A DNA stretch of 64,000 nt from Brucella anthropi ATCC 49188 (GTDB lineage Bacteria > Pseudomonadota > Alphaproteobacteria > Rhizobiales > Rhizobiaceae): the NCBI RefSeq assembly GCF_000017405.1, contig NC_009668.1:1390001-1454000 (forward strand), written 5' to 3'. Positions 34,996 through 43,203 of the stretch are shown piece by piece (position 1 is the first letter of the stretch; each line of letters opens with the position of its first letter). A program made the translations under genes and the position numbers. The notes under the pieces are model-generated. The model did not search any database. It saw only the letters and a program-made list of their open reading frames with translations, and had not been told where the DNA came from.

Positions 34996-35755
34996 AAAAC
35001 GCACGGTCGTAATCCGAGGCAAAACCGTCACCTATCTTGTGAAGGGTGAAGGTAAGGATGTGGTCTTTCTGCATGGAACCGGGACATTTCCCGGCTTTGA
35101 CAGCCTGGCCGACATTGCTTCGCGAAACCGGCTCATCATCCCGTTTCATCCGAATTTCGGTGAAAGCGACGACGACGCCGATATCGTGCAGATCGGCGAC
35201 TATGTGCTCCATTACATGGATTTCTTCGATGCACTCGCACTGGATCAATTCAGCCTTGGCGGCTTCTCACTTGGCGGCTGGATTGCAGCAGAATTCGCGA
35301 TAAGACAGCCGGAAAGGCTTGCCGCGCTGTTTCTCGCCGCACCTGCCGGTCTTGATCTTCCAACAATCCCTCTCCCCGATCTGTTTCAGGTCGCGCCTGC
35401 CGATATCCCAGCCCATCTCACGCATGATCCGGCAGTTGCGCTCCGCTATTTCCCGACCGAGCCCGACAGCCGGTTCGATGCGGCGCTCGGACGCGAAATG
35501 GGTGCGCTGGCGCGGGTCCACGCAACGGACGGACGCGGCAATAAAACGCTTGGCCATTGGCTGCACCGGCTTCACATGCCGACCCTGATCCTCTGGGGCG
35601 AGGAAGACAGGGTCATCCCCGTGCAATATGCCGAAGAATGGCAGCGCGGGACCGATGAAGCACGGCTGGAGAAACTCGGCGCGACCGGACATTTGCTGTT
35701 TGAAGAGGCGCCAGCTGCGGCGACACTTGTGCGCGATTTCCTGTCTACGGTCTGA
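34970..35755 (+). CDS. Alpha/beta hydrolase
   Basis: A 261-residue alpha/beta hydrolase with HGTGTFPGF as oxyanion region, nucleophile elbow GGFSLGG (Ser near residue 100), an acid in WGEEDRVIP and the late GATGHLLFEE histidine. Ring-opening hydrolases, esterases and cofactor-less dioxygenases share this fold; the elbow serine suggests a hydrolase. It overlaps the flavin reductase by 26 bases, so the three genes are made together. A role cleaving the oxygenated product of the upstream two-component enzyme, such as a lactone or lactam, is reasonable but unproven. Confidence 0.8.
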   Translation: MLNYSSSFEKRTVVIRGKTVTYLVKGEGKDVVFLHGTGTFPGFDSLADIASRNRLIIPFHPNFGESDDDADIVQIGDYVLHYMDFFDALALDQFSLGGFSLGGWIAAEFAIRQPERLAALFLAAPAGLDLPTIPLPDLFQVAPADIPAHLTHDPAVALRYFPTEPDSRFDAALGREMGALARVHATDGRGNKTLGHWLHRLHMPTLILWGEEDRVIPVQYAEEWQRGTDEARLEKLGATGHLLFEEAPAAATLVRDFLSTV

Positions 35756-35838
35756 TATCCGACTTCAAACATTGGGCACCGCACGCTCCCGCGAGGAAGC
35801 ATCATAACTTTGCAGGTAAAAATAAGGGGAACCAGACC

Positions 35839-37149
35839 ATGCAATGGGAAAGCCTATCGGACTTCGATCAATCCAGAATAAAGCGCTGGCAATGGGGAAT
35901 GCTGGCGCTGGCGCTTTTATGCGAAATGTTTCTCGCCGCTGACTGGTACGCCTTTGCGGCAGTGATACCGTTCATTTCAGAAACGCTCCAGCTTGATTCC
36001 GCGCAGGCCGGTCTGGCACAGGGGATTTTCGCACTGACCTATGGTCTCGGCATGATTGTCTGGTCGCAATTGAGCCGTCGCATGAATGCGCGGTCGTTGC
36101 TGCTGATCGGTCTGTTCTGCACCGCCATCGGCATGGTGGCGCAAGTCTATGTGCAAACCTACGCCCAGCTGATTGCGTTGCGCCTGTTCATCGGTTTCTT
36201 CGATGCCGCAATCTTCCTCGGCAACATGAAACTCATCATTGGCTGGTTCCCGCAGAAGCGGCGCGGCAGCATGATCGGCTTGATCCTCGCGGCCTATAGT
36301 CTTGCAATCACGCTGGACTTTGCGATTGGCATTCCGCTTTCCATCACCTACGGCTGGCGCACCTTCTTTGCCATTCTTGCCATCGGAACGCTGGCGACGG
36401 CGGCTGCCGTGCTGCTCTTCACCCGCAACAATCCGGCTCATATCGGCTATAAGGATTTCCGCTGGGAACCGGAAAAGCAGCAAACCTCCACGGCGTCTCT
36501 GGCCAGCATCTTCCGCTCGAAATGGATTATCGTCGGCAGCCTCGGCATTTCGGCCTGCACGATGGCCATTGCCGGAACCGCCACCTGGGTCATTCCCGGA
36601 TATATTGCCGTGCATCAGATGCCGGTGGAAGACGCCGCCCTAATCGGCACCTTGATGGGACTGTCGCAGGTCGTGTTTCTCGTCATCGGCGGTTACGCCG
36701 CCGACCGCCTGAACAAAACAGGGATGATCAAGTTCGGAACCGTGCTTGCCGTCCTCGTCGCGGCAATGTTCACCGTCGGCATGGCCATACCGCTTGGCTT
36801 CGGCTGGCTCATCCTGATGGCGCTCCTGAGCGGCATGGCACTTTTCGGCGGCGGTGCGATCTTCGCCTTTCTCAGTGAAAAATACCCAGAAGAGCTGGCA
36901 ACAGCAGCGGTTGGTTATGCCGAAATCTTCGCCATCCTTGCGACGTTCATTTCGCCCTGGGTCATGGGCGTGGTCATCAAGGTTTCGGGCGGGTCCTTTG
37001 TCAGCGCCTTCCTGACCTTCGCGATCATGGAAGCGATCATTCTGGTTATCGTTCTTGTAGTCACCCGCGAGAGTTTCAGCCTCAACGACGATAAGGTTGC
37101 CATTGCCACCAGCGGCAACGGCATCTCGGGTGAGGCCTCCCGCCCCTGA
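35839..37149 (+). CDS. MFS transporter
   Basis: A 436-residue major facilitator protein with twelve predicted helices. It opens with WQWGMLALALLCEMFLAADWYAFAAVIPFI, and the loop after helix 2 reads WSQLSRRMNARSLLLIG. The long C-terminal tail is hydrophilic. It starts with ATG 35839 after AAGGGGAAC. It lies in the operon of the flavin monooxygenase, so it probably imports the substrate or exports an intermediate. A terminator follows 14 bases after its stop. Confidence 0.82.
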   Translation: MQWESLSDFDQSRIKRWQWGMLALALLCEMFLAADWYAFAAVIPFISETLQLDSAQAGLAQGIFALTYGLGMIVWSQLSRRMNARSLLLIGLFCTAIGMVAQVYVQTYAQLIALRLFIGFFDAAIFLGNMKLIIGWFPQKRRGSMIGLILAAYSLAITLDFAIGIPLSITYGWRTFFAILAIGTLATAAAVLLFTRNNPAHIGYKDFRWEPEKQQTSTASLASIFRSKWIIVGSLGISACTMAIAGTATWVIPGYIAVHQMPVEDAALIGTLMGLSQVVFLVIGGYAADRLNKTGMIKFGTVLAVLVAAMFTVGMAIPLGFGWLILMALLSGMALFGGGAIFAFLSEKYPEELATAAVGYAEIFAILATFISPWVMGVVIKVSGGSFVSAFLTFAIMEAIILVIVLVVTRESFSLNDDKVAIATSGNGISGEASRP

Positions 37150-37162
37150 TCCAGAAACAGCA

Positions 37163-37197
37163 GCGGATGCGATTGCAAGATCGCATCCGCCTTTTTC
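37163..37197 (+). terminator. Rho-independent terminator after the MFS gene
   Basis: An 11-bp perfect stem GCGGATGCGAT / ATCGCATCCGC with loop TGCAAG is followed by CTTTTT. It ends the monooxygenase-reductase-hydrolase-permease operon before the MarR gene. Confidence 0.87.
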
Positions 37198-37246
37198 TCT
37201 GGCATCTTTCCACAACCGATATTAACACCGATGAGAGCGCCTTGTT

Positions 37247-37274
37247 GCGCCTGATGCCTCACCGCATCGGGCGC
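37247..37274. promoter_or_regulatory. Inverted repeat upstream of marR-type gene
   Basis: GCGCCTGATGC and GCATCGGGCGC form an inverted repeat (one mismatch) with a 6-base centre, 38 bases before the MarR start. It may be the autoregulatory operator or an RNA hairpin. Confidence 0.4.
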
Positions 37275-37311
37275 ATGACTATTGTAACCATGATCTAAAG
37301 TGAGGGAATTC

Positions 37312-37818
37312 ATGGAGGAACGCTTCTCAGGTACGGTTCTGGCTTCCGAACATCAGGAGGAGAACCCCGCGCGTTCGCTGGGCGAAATCGGCCTGAACAG
37401 TTTTGCGCCCTACCTGATGAACCGCCTGATGGCACGCTACAATGCGAACCTTGCGGAGGCGCTGAAAGGCCGCCAGATCACGACAGTCAAATTGCGAACG
37501 CTGGCTGTCCTGAGTGTCACGCCTTCGGCGACGATCAATGAGCTTGCGGTCTTTACCGTGACCGAACAATCAACGATGAGCCGCACGCTCGATTCCCTTG
37601 AAGAGCAGGGTTACATCCGCCGTCAGGCGCGTGCAGAAGACATGCGCATTCGCGATATTTCGATGACCGAAGAAGGCCGCAACATTTTTAACGAAGCATG
37701 GCCGGTCATGTATGATCTGCTGTTGCAATTGTTTGAAGGCATCGATGAAGACGAGCATCGCGCCTTTGTCGGCACCTTGCAGAAAATGCTGCGGAACATC
37801 CGTAAAAACGAACTTTGA
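37312..37818 (+). CDS. MarR-family transcriptional regulator
   Basis: A 168-residue MarR protein; the winged helix spans about residues 45-110 (TPSATINELAVFTVTEQSTMSRTLDSLEEQGYIRR..., wing RAEDMRIRDISMTEEG). It starts at ATG 37312 after TGAGGGAA; a GTG at 37300 is in frame but has no ribosome site. MarR repressors control known indole-acetate degradation loci of both iac and iad types, binding the substrate as inducer. Here the gene sits alone between two terminators in the centre of the catabolic island, and is the best candidate for the island's substrate-responsive repressor. Confidence 0.85.
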   Translation: MEERFSGTVLASEHQEENPARSLGEIGLNSFAPYLMNRLMARYNANLAEALKGRQITTVKLRTLAVLSVTPSATINELAVFTVTEQSTMSRTLDSLEEQGYIRRQARAEDMRIRDISMTEEGRNIFNEAWPVMYDLLLQLFEGIDEDEHRAFVGTLQKMLRNIRKNEL

Positions 37819-37836
37819 TATTATGTTCGATAATAG

Positions 37837-37869
37837 GCCGATCCGCTCTTGGGAGCGGATCGGCTTTTT
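37837..37869 (+). terminator. Rho-independent terminator after marR-type gene
   Basis: A 12-bp perfect stem GCCGATCCGCTC / GAGCGGATCGGC with loop TTGG is followed by TTTTT. It lies 18 bases after the MarR stop. Confidence 0.88.
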
Positions 37870-37874
37870 GTGGC

Positions 37875-39182
37875 TTAGTCCGTCGAGCGTGACGGGATCA
37901 GCGCGGTTGCCACAGCGGCCAGTGCAGCGACAATGGCGAAGATATAGAAGTTCCATTGCGGACCGACATTAAGGCTTGCGATCAATCCGCCCAGCAGCGG
38001 ACCTGACAACGCTCCAATGCGTGAGAAGCTCAGCGCCCAGCCGGTTCCGGCAGAACGGATCGAGGAATCGAGCCGCTGGGCCAGAAAGCCTGTCAGAACC
38101 AGCGACGCGGACACGGTGCCAAAACCGGCAATCGCGACAAACACATAGTTCATCAGCAGCGAGCCCTTGAAGGCGAGCGCCACAATGCCAAGCGCGCCCA
38201 GCGCATAGGAGCAGGCAACCGTGCGGCGCACGCCAAAGCGATCCGCCCATGTGCCCAATACAATACCGCCAATCGCCGAGCTGAGGCTGAAGACGGCGAG
38301 AAACAGCAGGCTGTTGCCAAGATCATAGCCATTCTTGCGCATGATCTGCGGCAGCCATTGCGCGAGACCATAGACCAAGAGCAGCCCCATGAAGAGCGCG
38401 ATCCAGAAGCAGGCTGTTTCGAACGCCTTTTTCGGGGAGAAGATTTCACTGAAAACAGTGCGCCAGCCGACCTTGCCATGCTTGCGGACAATTGCCGCCG
38501 GAACGCCGACGCCCATGCGCGCTGCCGTCTTGCGCGCTGCATCATGCTTACCGCGCTGGACCAGCGATTCCACGCTTTCCGGCAGGAATGCGAGGAAGAT
38601 CGGAACAAACAGCAGCGGGATTGCGCCGATCAGAACGATGGTGCGCCAGCCATGGACTTCCAGAAAGCCACGACCGCACAAGGCGGCGGCAAGCAATCCC
38701 ATTGAATAACCCGAATACATGAGACCGTAGTTGAAGCTCTTCTTCTTGATCGGGGAATATTCCACCGTCAGCGCGGCGGCGACCGGAATAATCCCGCCAA
38801 GCCCGATGCCGGAAATGAACCGGCTCAATCCGAAGATGAAGGGTGTCGGCGCCATGGCGCTGACGATCATGCACAGCGAAAACAGGGTGATACAGGCGAC
38901 GAATAGCGGTTTGCGCCCATGAAACTCGCTCAGCGTGCCCGCAAGAATGCCGCCGATCAGCATGCCGATCACCGTATAGCTGCCGATAGCGCCAAGCTCT
39001 ATCGGCGTCAGTTGCCAGACCGGATCGACCGACAAGGCGGGCAGAATGGCTCCGATGACGCCGACATCATAGCCTTCAGCAAAAATCGCAAGCCAGCACA
39101 GGCCGACGACGAGCAGGCTTTTGCCTGCCGATATTTCCTTTCCGGCAACAGCCGGCGCATCTATGCTCTGCGCTTGAGACAT
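37875..39182 (-). CDS. MFS aromatic acid transporter, AAHS family
   Basis: A 435-residue twelve-helix transporter with marks of the aromatic acid:proton symporters (PcaK, BenK, MhbT): GYDVGVIGAILPALS in helix 1 carrying the essential Asp, GSYTVIGMLIGGILAGTLSEFHGRKPLF around the 2-3 loop, and the long central loop. It is the last gene of a minus-strand operon behind IorB- and IorA-like genes (41 bases after iorB-like). It should import the aromatic or indolic acid that the oxidoreductase pathway consumes. Confidence 0.85.
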   Translation of the reverse strand: MSQAQSIDAPAVAGKEISAGKSLLVVGLCWLAIFAEGYDVGVIGAILPALSVDPVWQLTPIELGAIGSYTVIGMLIGGILAGTLSEFHGRKPLFVACITLFSLCMIVSAMAPTPFIFGLSRFISGIGLGGIIPVAAALTVEYSPIKKKSFNYGLMYSGYSMGLLAAALCGRGFLEVHGWRTIVLIGAIPLLFVPIFLAFLPESVESLVQRGKHDAARKTAARMGVGVPAAIVRKHGKVGWRTVFSEIFSPKKAFETACFWIALFMGLLLVYGLAQWLPQIMRKNGYDLGNSLLFLAVFSLSSAIGGIVLGTWADRFGVRRTVACSYALGALGIVALAFKGSLLMNYVFVAIAGFGTVSASLVLTGFLAQRLDSSIRSAGTGWALSFSRIGALSGPLLGGLIASLNVGPQWNFYIFAIVAALAAVATALIPSRSTD

Positions 39183-39223
39183 AGTCCTTCCCCTTTTTTC
39201 TTTGAAATAGCGGCGCGCTTCTC

Positions 39224-40774
39224 TCAGAGCGTCGCGATTGTTTTCAGCGCGCCATCAAGCGCGATACCCTGTTCGTCCAGCAAGGCTGCCTGCCGCAGGC
39301 GCCGCAACCAGGCCGCGCCGTCGTCCCGCTCGGTCAGAACAGGCAAGGCGGACAGAACGCGGTCGAATTTCGACAGGCCACGCGAATGCGTGTCGGAGTA
39401 GCCCTTGACCAGACGGCGGCAGGCTAGAACTTCAACTGCGAGATCGTAATTCTTTGGTAAGGTGGCCAGCGCCTGCGCCAGCCAGGCTTCGCGATGTTCA
39501 ACCTCGCGCTGATGGCGCAGGCTGCCGCGTCGAAAACGTCGCAGGCCAGACACGACATAAAGCCCGGTGAACCAGAACAATGTTCCCGTATTCACCCGGC
39601 GACCCTTGCTGATGCGCTTGTCGAGCCAGGCAAAGAGTTTTGGTCGATTTTCGATCCAGGCGCCGATGCCTTTCGGCAAAGTGCCGCACACTTCTTCCAT
39701 GCGCGGATGCATATATTCGGTCGTATAGGCAATCTGGTCTTTCTTGAGGCCGATTTCCTTGCGCACCCGCTCAAACCGCGAGCCGCGCACCTTGATTTCG
39801 GCCACCCGGACCACATCGTCATAGGCCATGGCGATAGCCACATATTTTGCCGCCTGCTCGGTGAAGGCAAAGCCGTGAGCCGTGCCGCCATTATCGCGAT
39901 CGGCCTTGAGCAAGGCAGCGCAACGGGTCAGATATTCATCCGCATAGGCCGGGTCCTGAAACTCGGTCAGTTTCTTGATGCCCGCAAAAAGCATCGGATG
40001 ACATTCACCCGGGAATTCGCTGCGAATGCGCTTGATAAGCCCGTCAAGTGCCGGATGATCGGACCGTTCGGGCAGAGGGTCGAGCCGCTTTGCGGGCGTT
40101 GCCGCAAGCTTGTCATTCGCGCCGCCAAGCGTGCGCTGATAGGCAGCCTCAAAAGCTCTCAGACTTGCCTCGATGCCCTTGCCGCCAGACTTGATAGTCG
40201 TTTCAAAGGCGGCCTTGTCGAAAGGCAAAGCGCCGGAAGCCGCAAGCGCGCCGAACAAAGCCGAAGACACCACGCTGCCGCTTTTTGTCGCCAGCGCTTC
40301 CATGTCGAAAGCGATGGTCTTGCGCGCAGCAAAAGCTGTCGCGTCCTCGACGACCACCGGATTGCCGATGCCGTCACCCGGCTTTTCCTTTTCGCCCACC
40401 GCGAAGGAGCGATGGGTGGAAGTGATGAGCAATGTCTTGTCGGGCGTCACGAGGCCGCGCAGCACCGAGCGCCCCGCTTCCATCAATTCAGCCGCGATGA
40501 CGATATCGACGTCGCCGGGCGTGGGCATCAGCGACAGGATCGGATGCGCCCCTTCGCGGGCCCGCAACAGTTCGAGATAATAGATCGTCGCGCCGGTTCT
40601 CTGCGCCACGCCGGGCACGGAGGTGGTCTGCGCAACCCAGCCATTGTTTTCCGCCAGTGCCACAACCCAGTCGGCCAGAACGCCACCGCCCTGCCCGCCC
40701 ATGGCGAGGATGGCAATCGATAGCGGTTTGTCCTGCGAAAGAAGGGCGGACGGCGATGCATTCAATGTAGACAT
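39224..40774 (-). CDS. Indolepyruvate oxidoreductase-like subunit beta (IorB-like, extended)
   Basis: A 516-residue protein. The N-terminal about 200 residues match the gamma/beta domain of 2-oxoacid:ferredoxin oxidoreductases (AILAMGGQGGGVLADWVVALAENNG, PGVAQRTGATIYYLEL). The C-terminal about 300 residues are an added domain (DUF6537-like) found in aerobic proteobacterial IorB proteins. The start at ATG 40774 lies 10 bases after the IorA-like stop. With IorA it should oxidatively decarboxylate an aryl 2-oxoacid to an aryl-CoA. In this cluster isatinate (2-aminophenylglyoxylate) to 2-aminobenzoyl-CoA would be the fitting reaction, which is inference. Confidence 0.8.
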   Translation of the reverse strand: MSTLNASPSALLSQDKPLSIAILAMGGQGGGVLADWVVALAENNGWVAQTTSVPGVAQRTGATIYYLELLRAREGAHPILSLMPTPGDVDIVIAAELMEAGRSVLRGLVTPDKTLLITSTHRSFAVGEKEKPGDGIGNPVVVEDATAFAARKTIAFDMEALATKSGSVVSSALFGALAASGALPFDKAAFETTIKSGGKGIEASLRAFEAAYQRTLGGANDKLAATPAKRLDPLPERSDHPALDGLIKRIRSEFPGECHPMLFAGIKKLTEFQDPAYADEYLTRCAALLKADRDNGGTAHGFAFTEQAAKYVAIAMAYDDVVRVAEIKVRGSRFERVRKEIGLKKDQIAYTTEYMHPRMEEVCGTLPKGIGAWIENRPKLFAWLDKRISKGRRVNTGTLFWFTGLYVVSGLRRFRRGSLRHQREVEHREAWLAQALATLPKNYDLAVEVLACRRLVKGYSDTHSRGLSKFDRVLSALPVLTERDDGAAWLRRLRQAALLDEQGIALDGALKTIATL

Positions 40775-40784
40775 GGCCTGTTCC

Positions 40785-42938
40785 TCAATCCGCAAAGACA
40801 ATGCGAGACGCGCGGCGGCGCTTTTGCAGCCAGCCGATGACGCCGGAGCGCAGGCGATGCACGAACTTGTCCCAACCCGTCGGGTTGTGGATGACATCGG
40901 CGCGATAGAAGGACGGGCACAGAACTGCAGCTTCCGAAACCTCACCGCAATTGCCGCAACCGACGCAGGAATTGTCGATGGCCGCAACCGGATCGTCCTT
41001 CAGCGGATCGTCGGTGTGCTTCACCGAAAGCGACGGACAACCCGACAGACGGATGCAGGCGTGATCACCGGTACACACATCCTCATCGACACCGAAACGC
41101 TGCTTGACCATCCGCTTGCCGTCCTTGACGGCCTTGGCGAATTGCGGCTTCACGCGGCGCTGCTTGTTGAGCATGCATTCCGACGACGCCACGATGATCT
41201 TTGGGCCTTTCTCTTCCGTCGTCAGCGCTTCCTTCAGCGTGTCGCGCATCTTTGCAACGTCATAGGTGTGGTCGATCTGGCGGACCCAGCCCGCACCAAT
41301 TCCCTTGACCGCATCGACGATGGAATTGTTGGTCTTGCGGCGCGGATTGATCGCTCTGGAGGACATCACGTCCTGACCGCCCGTCGCCGACGAATAGTAA
41401 TTGTCGACCACGAGGATGACGCCGTCCTGCTTGTTGAAGACGGCATTGCCGACCGAAGTGGCAAGACCGTTGTGCCAGAAACCGCCGTCACCCATCACGG
41501 AAATGGAGCGTTTGCCCGCAGGCACGTTGAAAGCGGAGGCCGAGGCCGGACCAAGGCCGTAACCCATGGTCGTGCCGCCGAGATTGAACGGCGGCAGAAT
41601 GGAAAAGAGGTGGCAGCCGATATCCGCTGACACGTGATGCTCGCCGAGCTCCTTTTCCACCAGCTTCATGGCGGCGAAGATCGGGCGTTCCGGGCAACCG
41701 GTGCAGAAACCTGCGGGGCGCGGCGGCACCACTTCGGCCAGCGCCTTGACGCGCTCATCGGCCAGAACCGGCGACGGATCGGGCAGCGGCGGACGGTTGC
41801 CGAGCAATTGCGGCGCATGCGCATCGAAGAACGCCGTCAAGCCCTTCAAAAGCACAGGCGTTGTGTATTCGCCGCCGAGCGGCAGCACGTCCTTGCCGGA
41901 CAGTTTTGTCTGGATATCGCGGCGGCGCAGCAGCGTATGCAGCGCCTGCTCGATATATTCGGGCGCACCTTCCTCCAGCATCACCACGGCTTTTTTGCCG
42001 GCAACGAAGTCGATGACCTCGTCGTCTATCATCGGATAGGCGACATTCATCACATAGAGCGGAACCCGGCTTTCGCCGTAAACATCGGCCAGCCCCATTT
42101 GCTGCAAGGCGCGCATGGCGCTGTTGTAAAGCCCGCCTTGCAGGATGATGCCGACATCGCCCTCTTTCGGGCCGAAATATTCGTTGAGACGATTGGCTTT
42201 GACGAACTCGACGGCTGCGGGCCAGCGCTTTTCGAGCTTTTCCTTCTCATGCAGGAAAGATGCAGGCGGCAGGACGATGCGGTTGACGTCGCGCCTTGGA
42301 TTTTCCAGTGCTTCGGCCAGCGTGTGGGCAGGCCGCTTGTTATCCTTCGCCACAAACTGACCATGCACGTGGCAGCTGCGAATGCCGACCTGCAACATGA
42401 CCGGCGTGTTGGAGGCTTCCGACAGTTCAAAGCCTTTTTCAACGGCTTCCACAATCGAAGGCAGGTTGGGCCGTGGCGTCAAAAGCCACATTTGCGATTT
42501 CATCGCATAGGCATGGCTGCGCTCCTGCATGATGGAGGAGCCTTCGCCATAATCTTCGCCGATGATGACAAGCGCGCCGCCAGTCACACCGCCAGAGGCA
42601 AGGTTGGACAGGGCATCGGAGGCGACATTGGTGCCAGCCGTCGATTTCCACGTTACCGCGCCGCGCACCGGATACATCACGGAGGCGGAAAGCATGGCTG
42701 CGGCTGCGGCTTCCGACGCGGACGATTCGAAATGGACGCCCAGGTCTTCCATCACGTCCTTCGCATCCGCGAGAACATCCATCAGATGCGAAATCGGCGA
42801 ACCCTGATAGCCGCCGACATAGGACACGCCCGACTGCAACAGCGCCTTGGTGATGGCGAGAATGCCTTCACCACTGAAAATTTCGCCTGAGCCGAGTTTC
42901 AGATCCTCGACCTCGCGGGCGAATGACCGCTCCGCCAT
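40785..42938 (-). CDS. Indolepyruvate:ferredoxin oxidoreductase-like subunit alpha (IorA-like)
   Basis: A 717-residue thiamine-diphosphate enzyme subunit fused to a ferredoxin domain. The first half binds substrate domains (GYQGSPISHLMDVL). The TPP motif runs from MGDGGFWHNGLATSV to VVDNYY (about residues 480-515). The C-terminus has iron-sulfur cysteines: CTGDHACIRLSGCP, which has one cysteine fewer than the usual set, and CVGCGNCGEVSEAAVLCP, which is complete. It acts with IorB to convert an arylpyruvate or arylglyoxylate plus CoA to an acyl-CoA and CO2. It is divergent from the 2-aminobenzoyl-CoA monooxygenase/reductase operon across a 265-base control region. Confidence 0.83.
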   Translation of the reverse strand: MAERSFAREVEDLKLGSGEIFSGEGILAITKALLQSGVSYVGGYQGSPISHLMDVLADAKDVMEDLGVHFESSASEAAAAAMLSASVMYPVRGAVTWKSTAGTNVASDALSNLASGGVTGGALVIIGEDYGEGSSIMQERSHAYAMKSQMWLLTPRPNLPSIVEAVEKGFELSEASNTPVMLQVGIRSCHVHGQFVAKDNKRPAHTLAEALENPRRDVNRIVLPPASFLHEKEKLEKRWPAAVEFVKANRLNEYFGPKEGDVGIILQGGLYNSAMRALQQMGLADVYGESRVPLYVMNVAYPMIDDEVIDFVAGKKAVVMLEEGAPEYIEQALHTLLRRRDIQTKLSGKDVLPLGGEYTTPVLLKGLTAFFDAHAPQLLGNRPPLPDPSPVLADERVKALAEVVPPRPAGFCTGCPERPIFAAMKLVEKELGEHHVSADIGCHLFSILPPFNLGGTTMGYGLGPASASAFNVPAGKRSISVMGDGGFWHNGLATSVGNAVFNKQDGVILVVDNYYSSATGGQDVMSSRAINPRRKTNNSIVDAVKGIGAGWVRQIDHTYDVAKMRDTLKEALTTEEKGPKIIVASSECMLNKQRRVKPQFAKAVKDGKRMVKQRFGVDEDVCTGDHACIRLSGCPSLSVKHTDDPLKDDPVAAIDNSCVGCGNCGEVSEAAVLCPSFYRADVIHNPTGWDKFVHRLRSGVIGWLQKRRRASRIVFAD

Positions 42939-43203
42939 GATAGTTCCCCTTTTCCGTTTGCCGGAATATCAATTCATTTGCATCAGCATATTTTCCAATT
43001 CTAAACTGTGTCAATAGCGGTTTTTGGTGTGATTATAATTATTGCATTTGCATATTTTAGTTCACAGCCATTTCCCCTGTGTCGCAGGCGATATGAAAAA
43101 GATGGCGATTTTTTCACTTGACGCGTCGAAGTCGCCAATTATATTTTAAACTTAAAATAATTAACCGGCGCCGTTTGGCAGCATATCGGAAAGGGAACTC
43201 AAC
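42939..43203. promoter_or_regulatory. Divergent control region of the IorAB and 2-aminobenzoyl-CoA operons
   Basis: AT-rich region unlike its GC-rich flanks. It contains a perfect 16-base palindrome ATTTTAAACTTAAAAT at 43143-43158, about 45 bases before the plus-strand start, and the nonamer CATTTGCAT twice in direct orientation (42975-42983 and 43045-43053), each followed by CATATTTT-like sequence. These are candidate operators for a MarR or other island regulator. No gene is present. Confidence 0.5.

Noticed and set aside
34970..35755. Cofactor-less Hod/AqdC-type quinolone dioxygenase
   Set aside because: The nucleophile elbow reads GGFSLGG, and nothing else points specifically to the dioxygenase branch. 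Kept as a generic hydrolase, though a quinolone substrate remains an alternative for the island.
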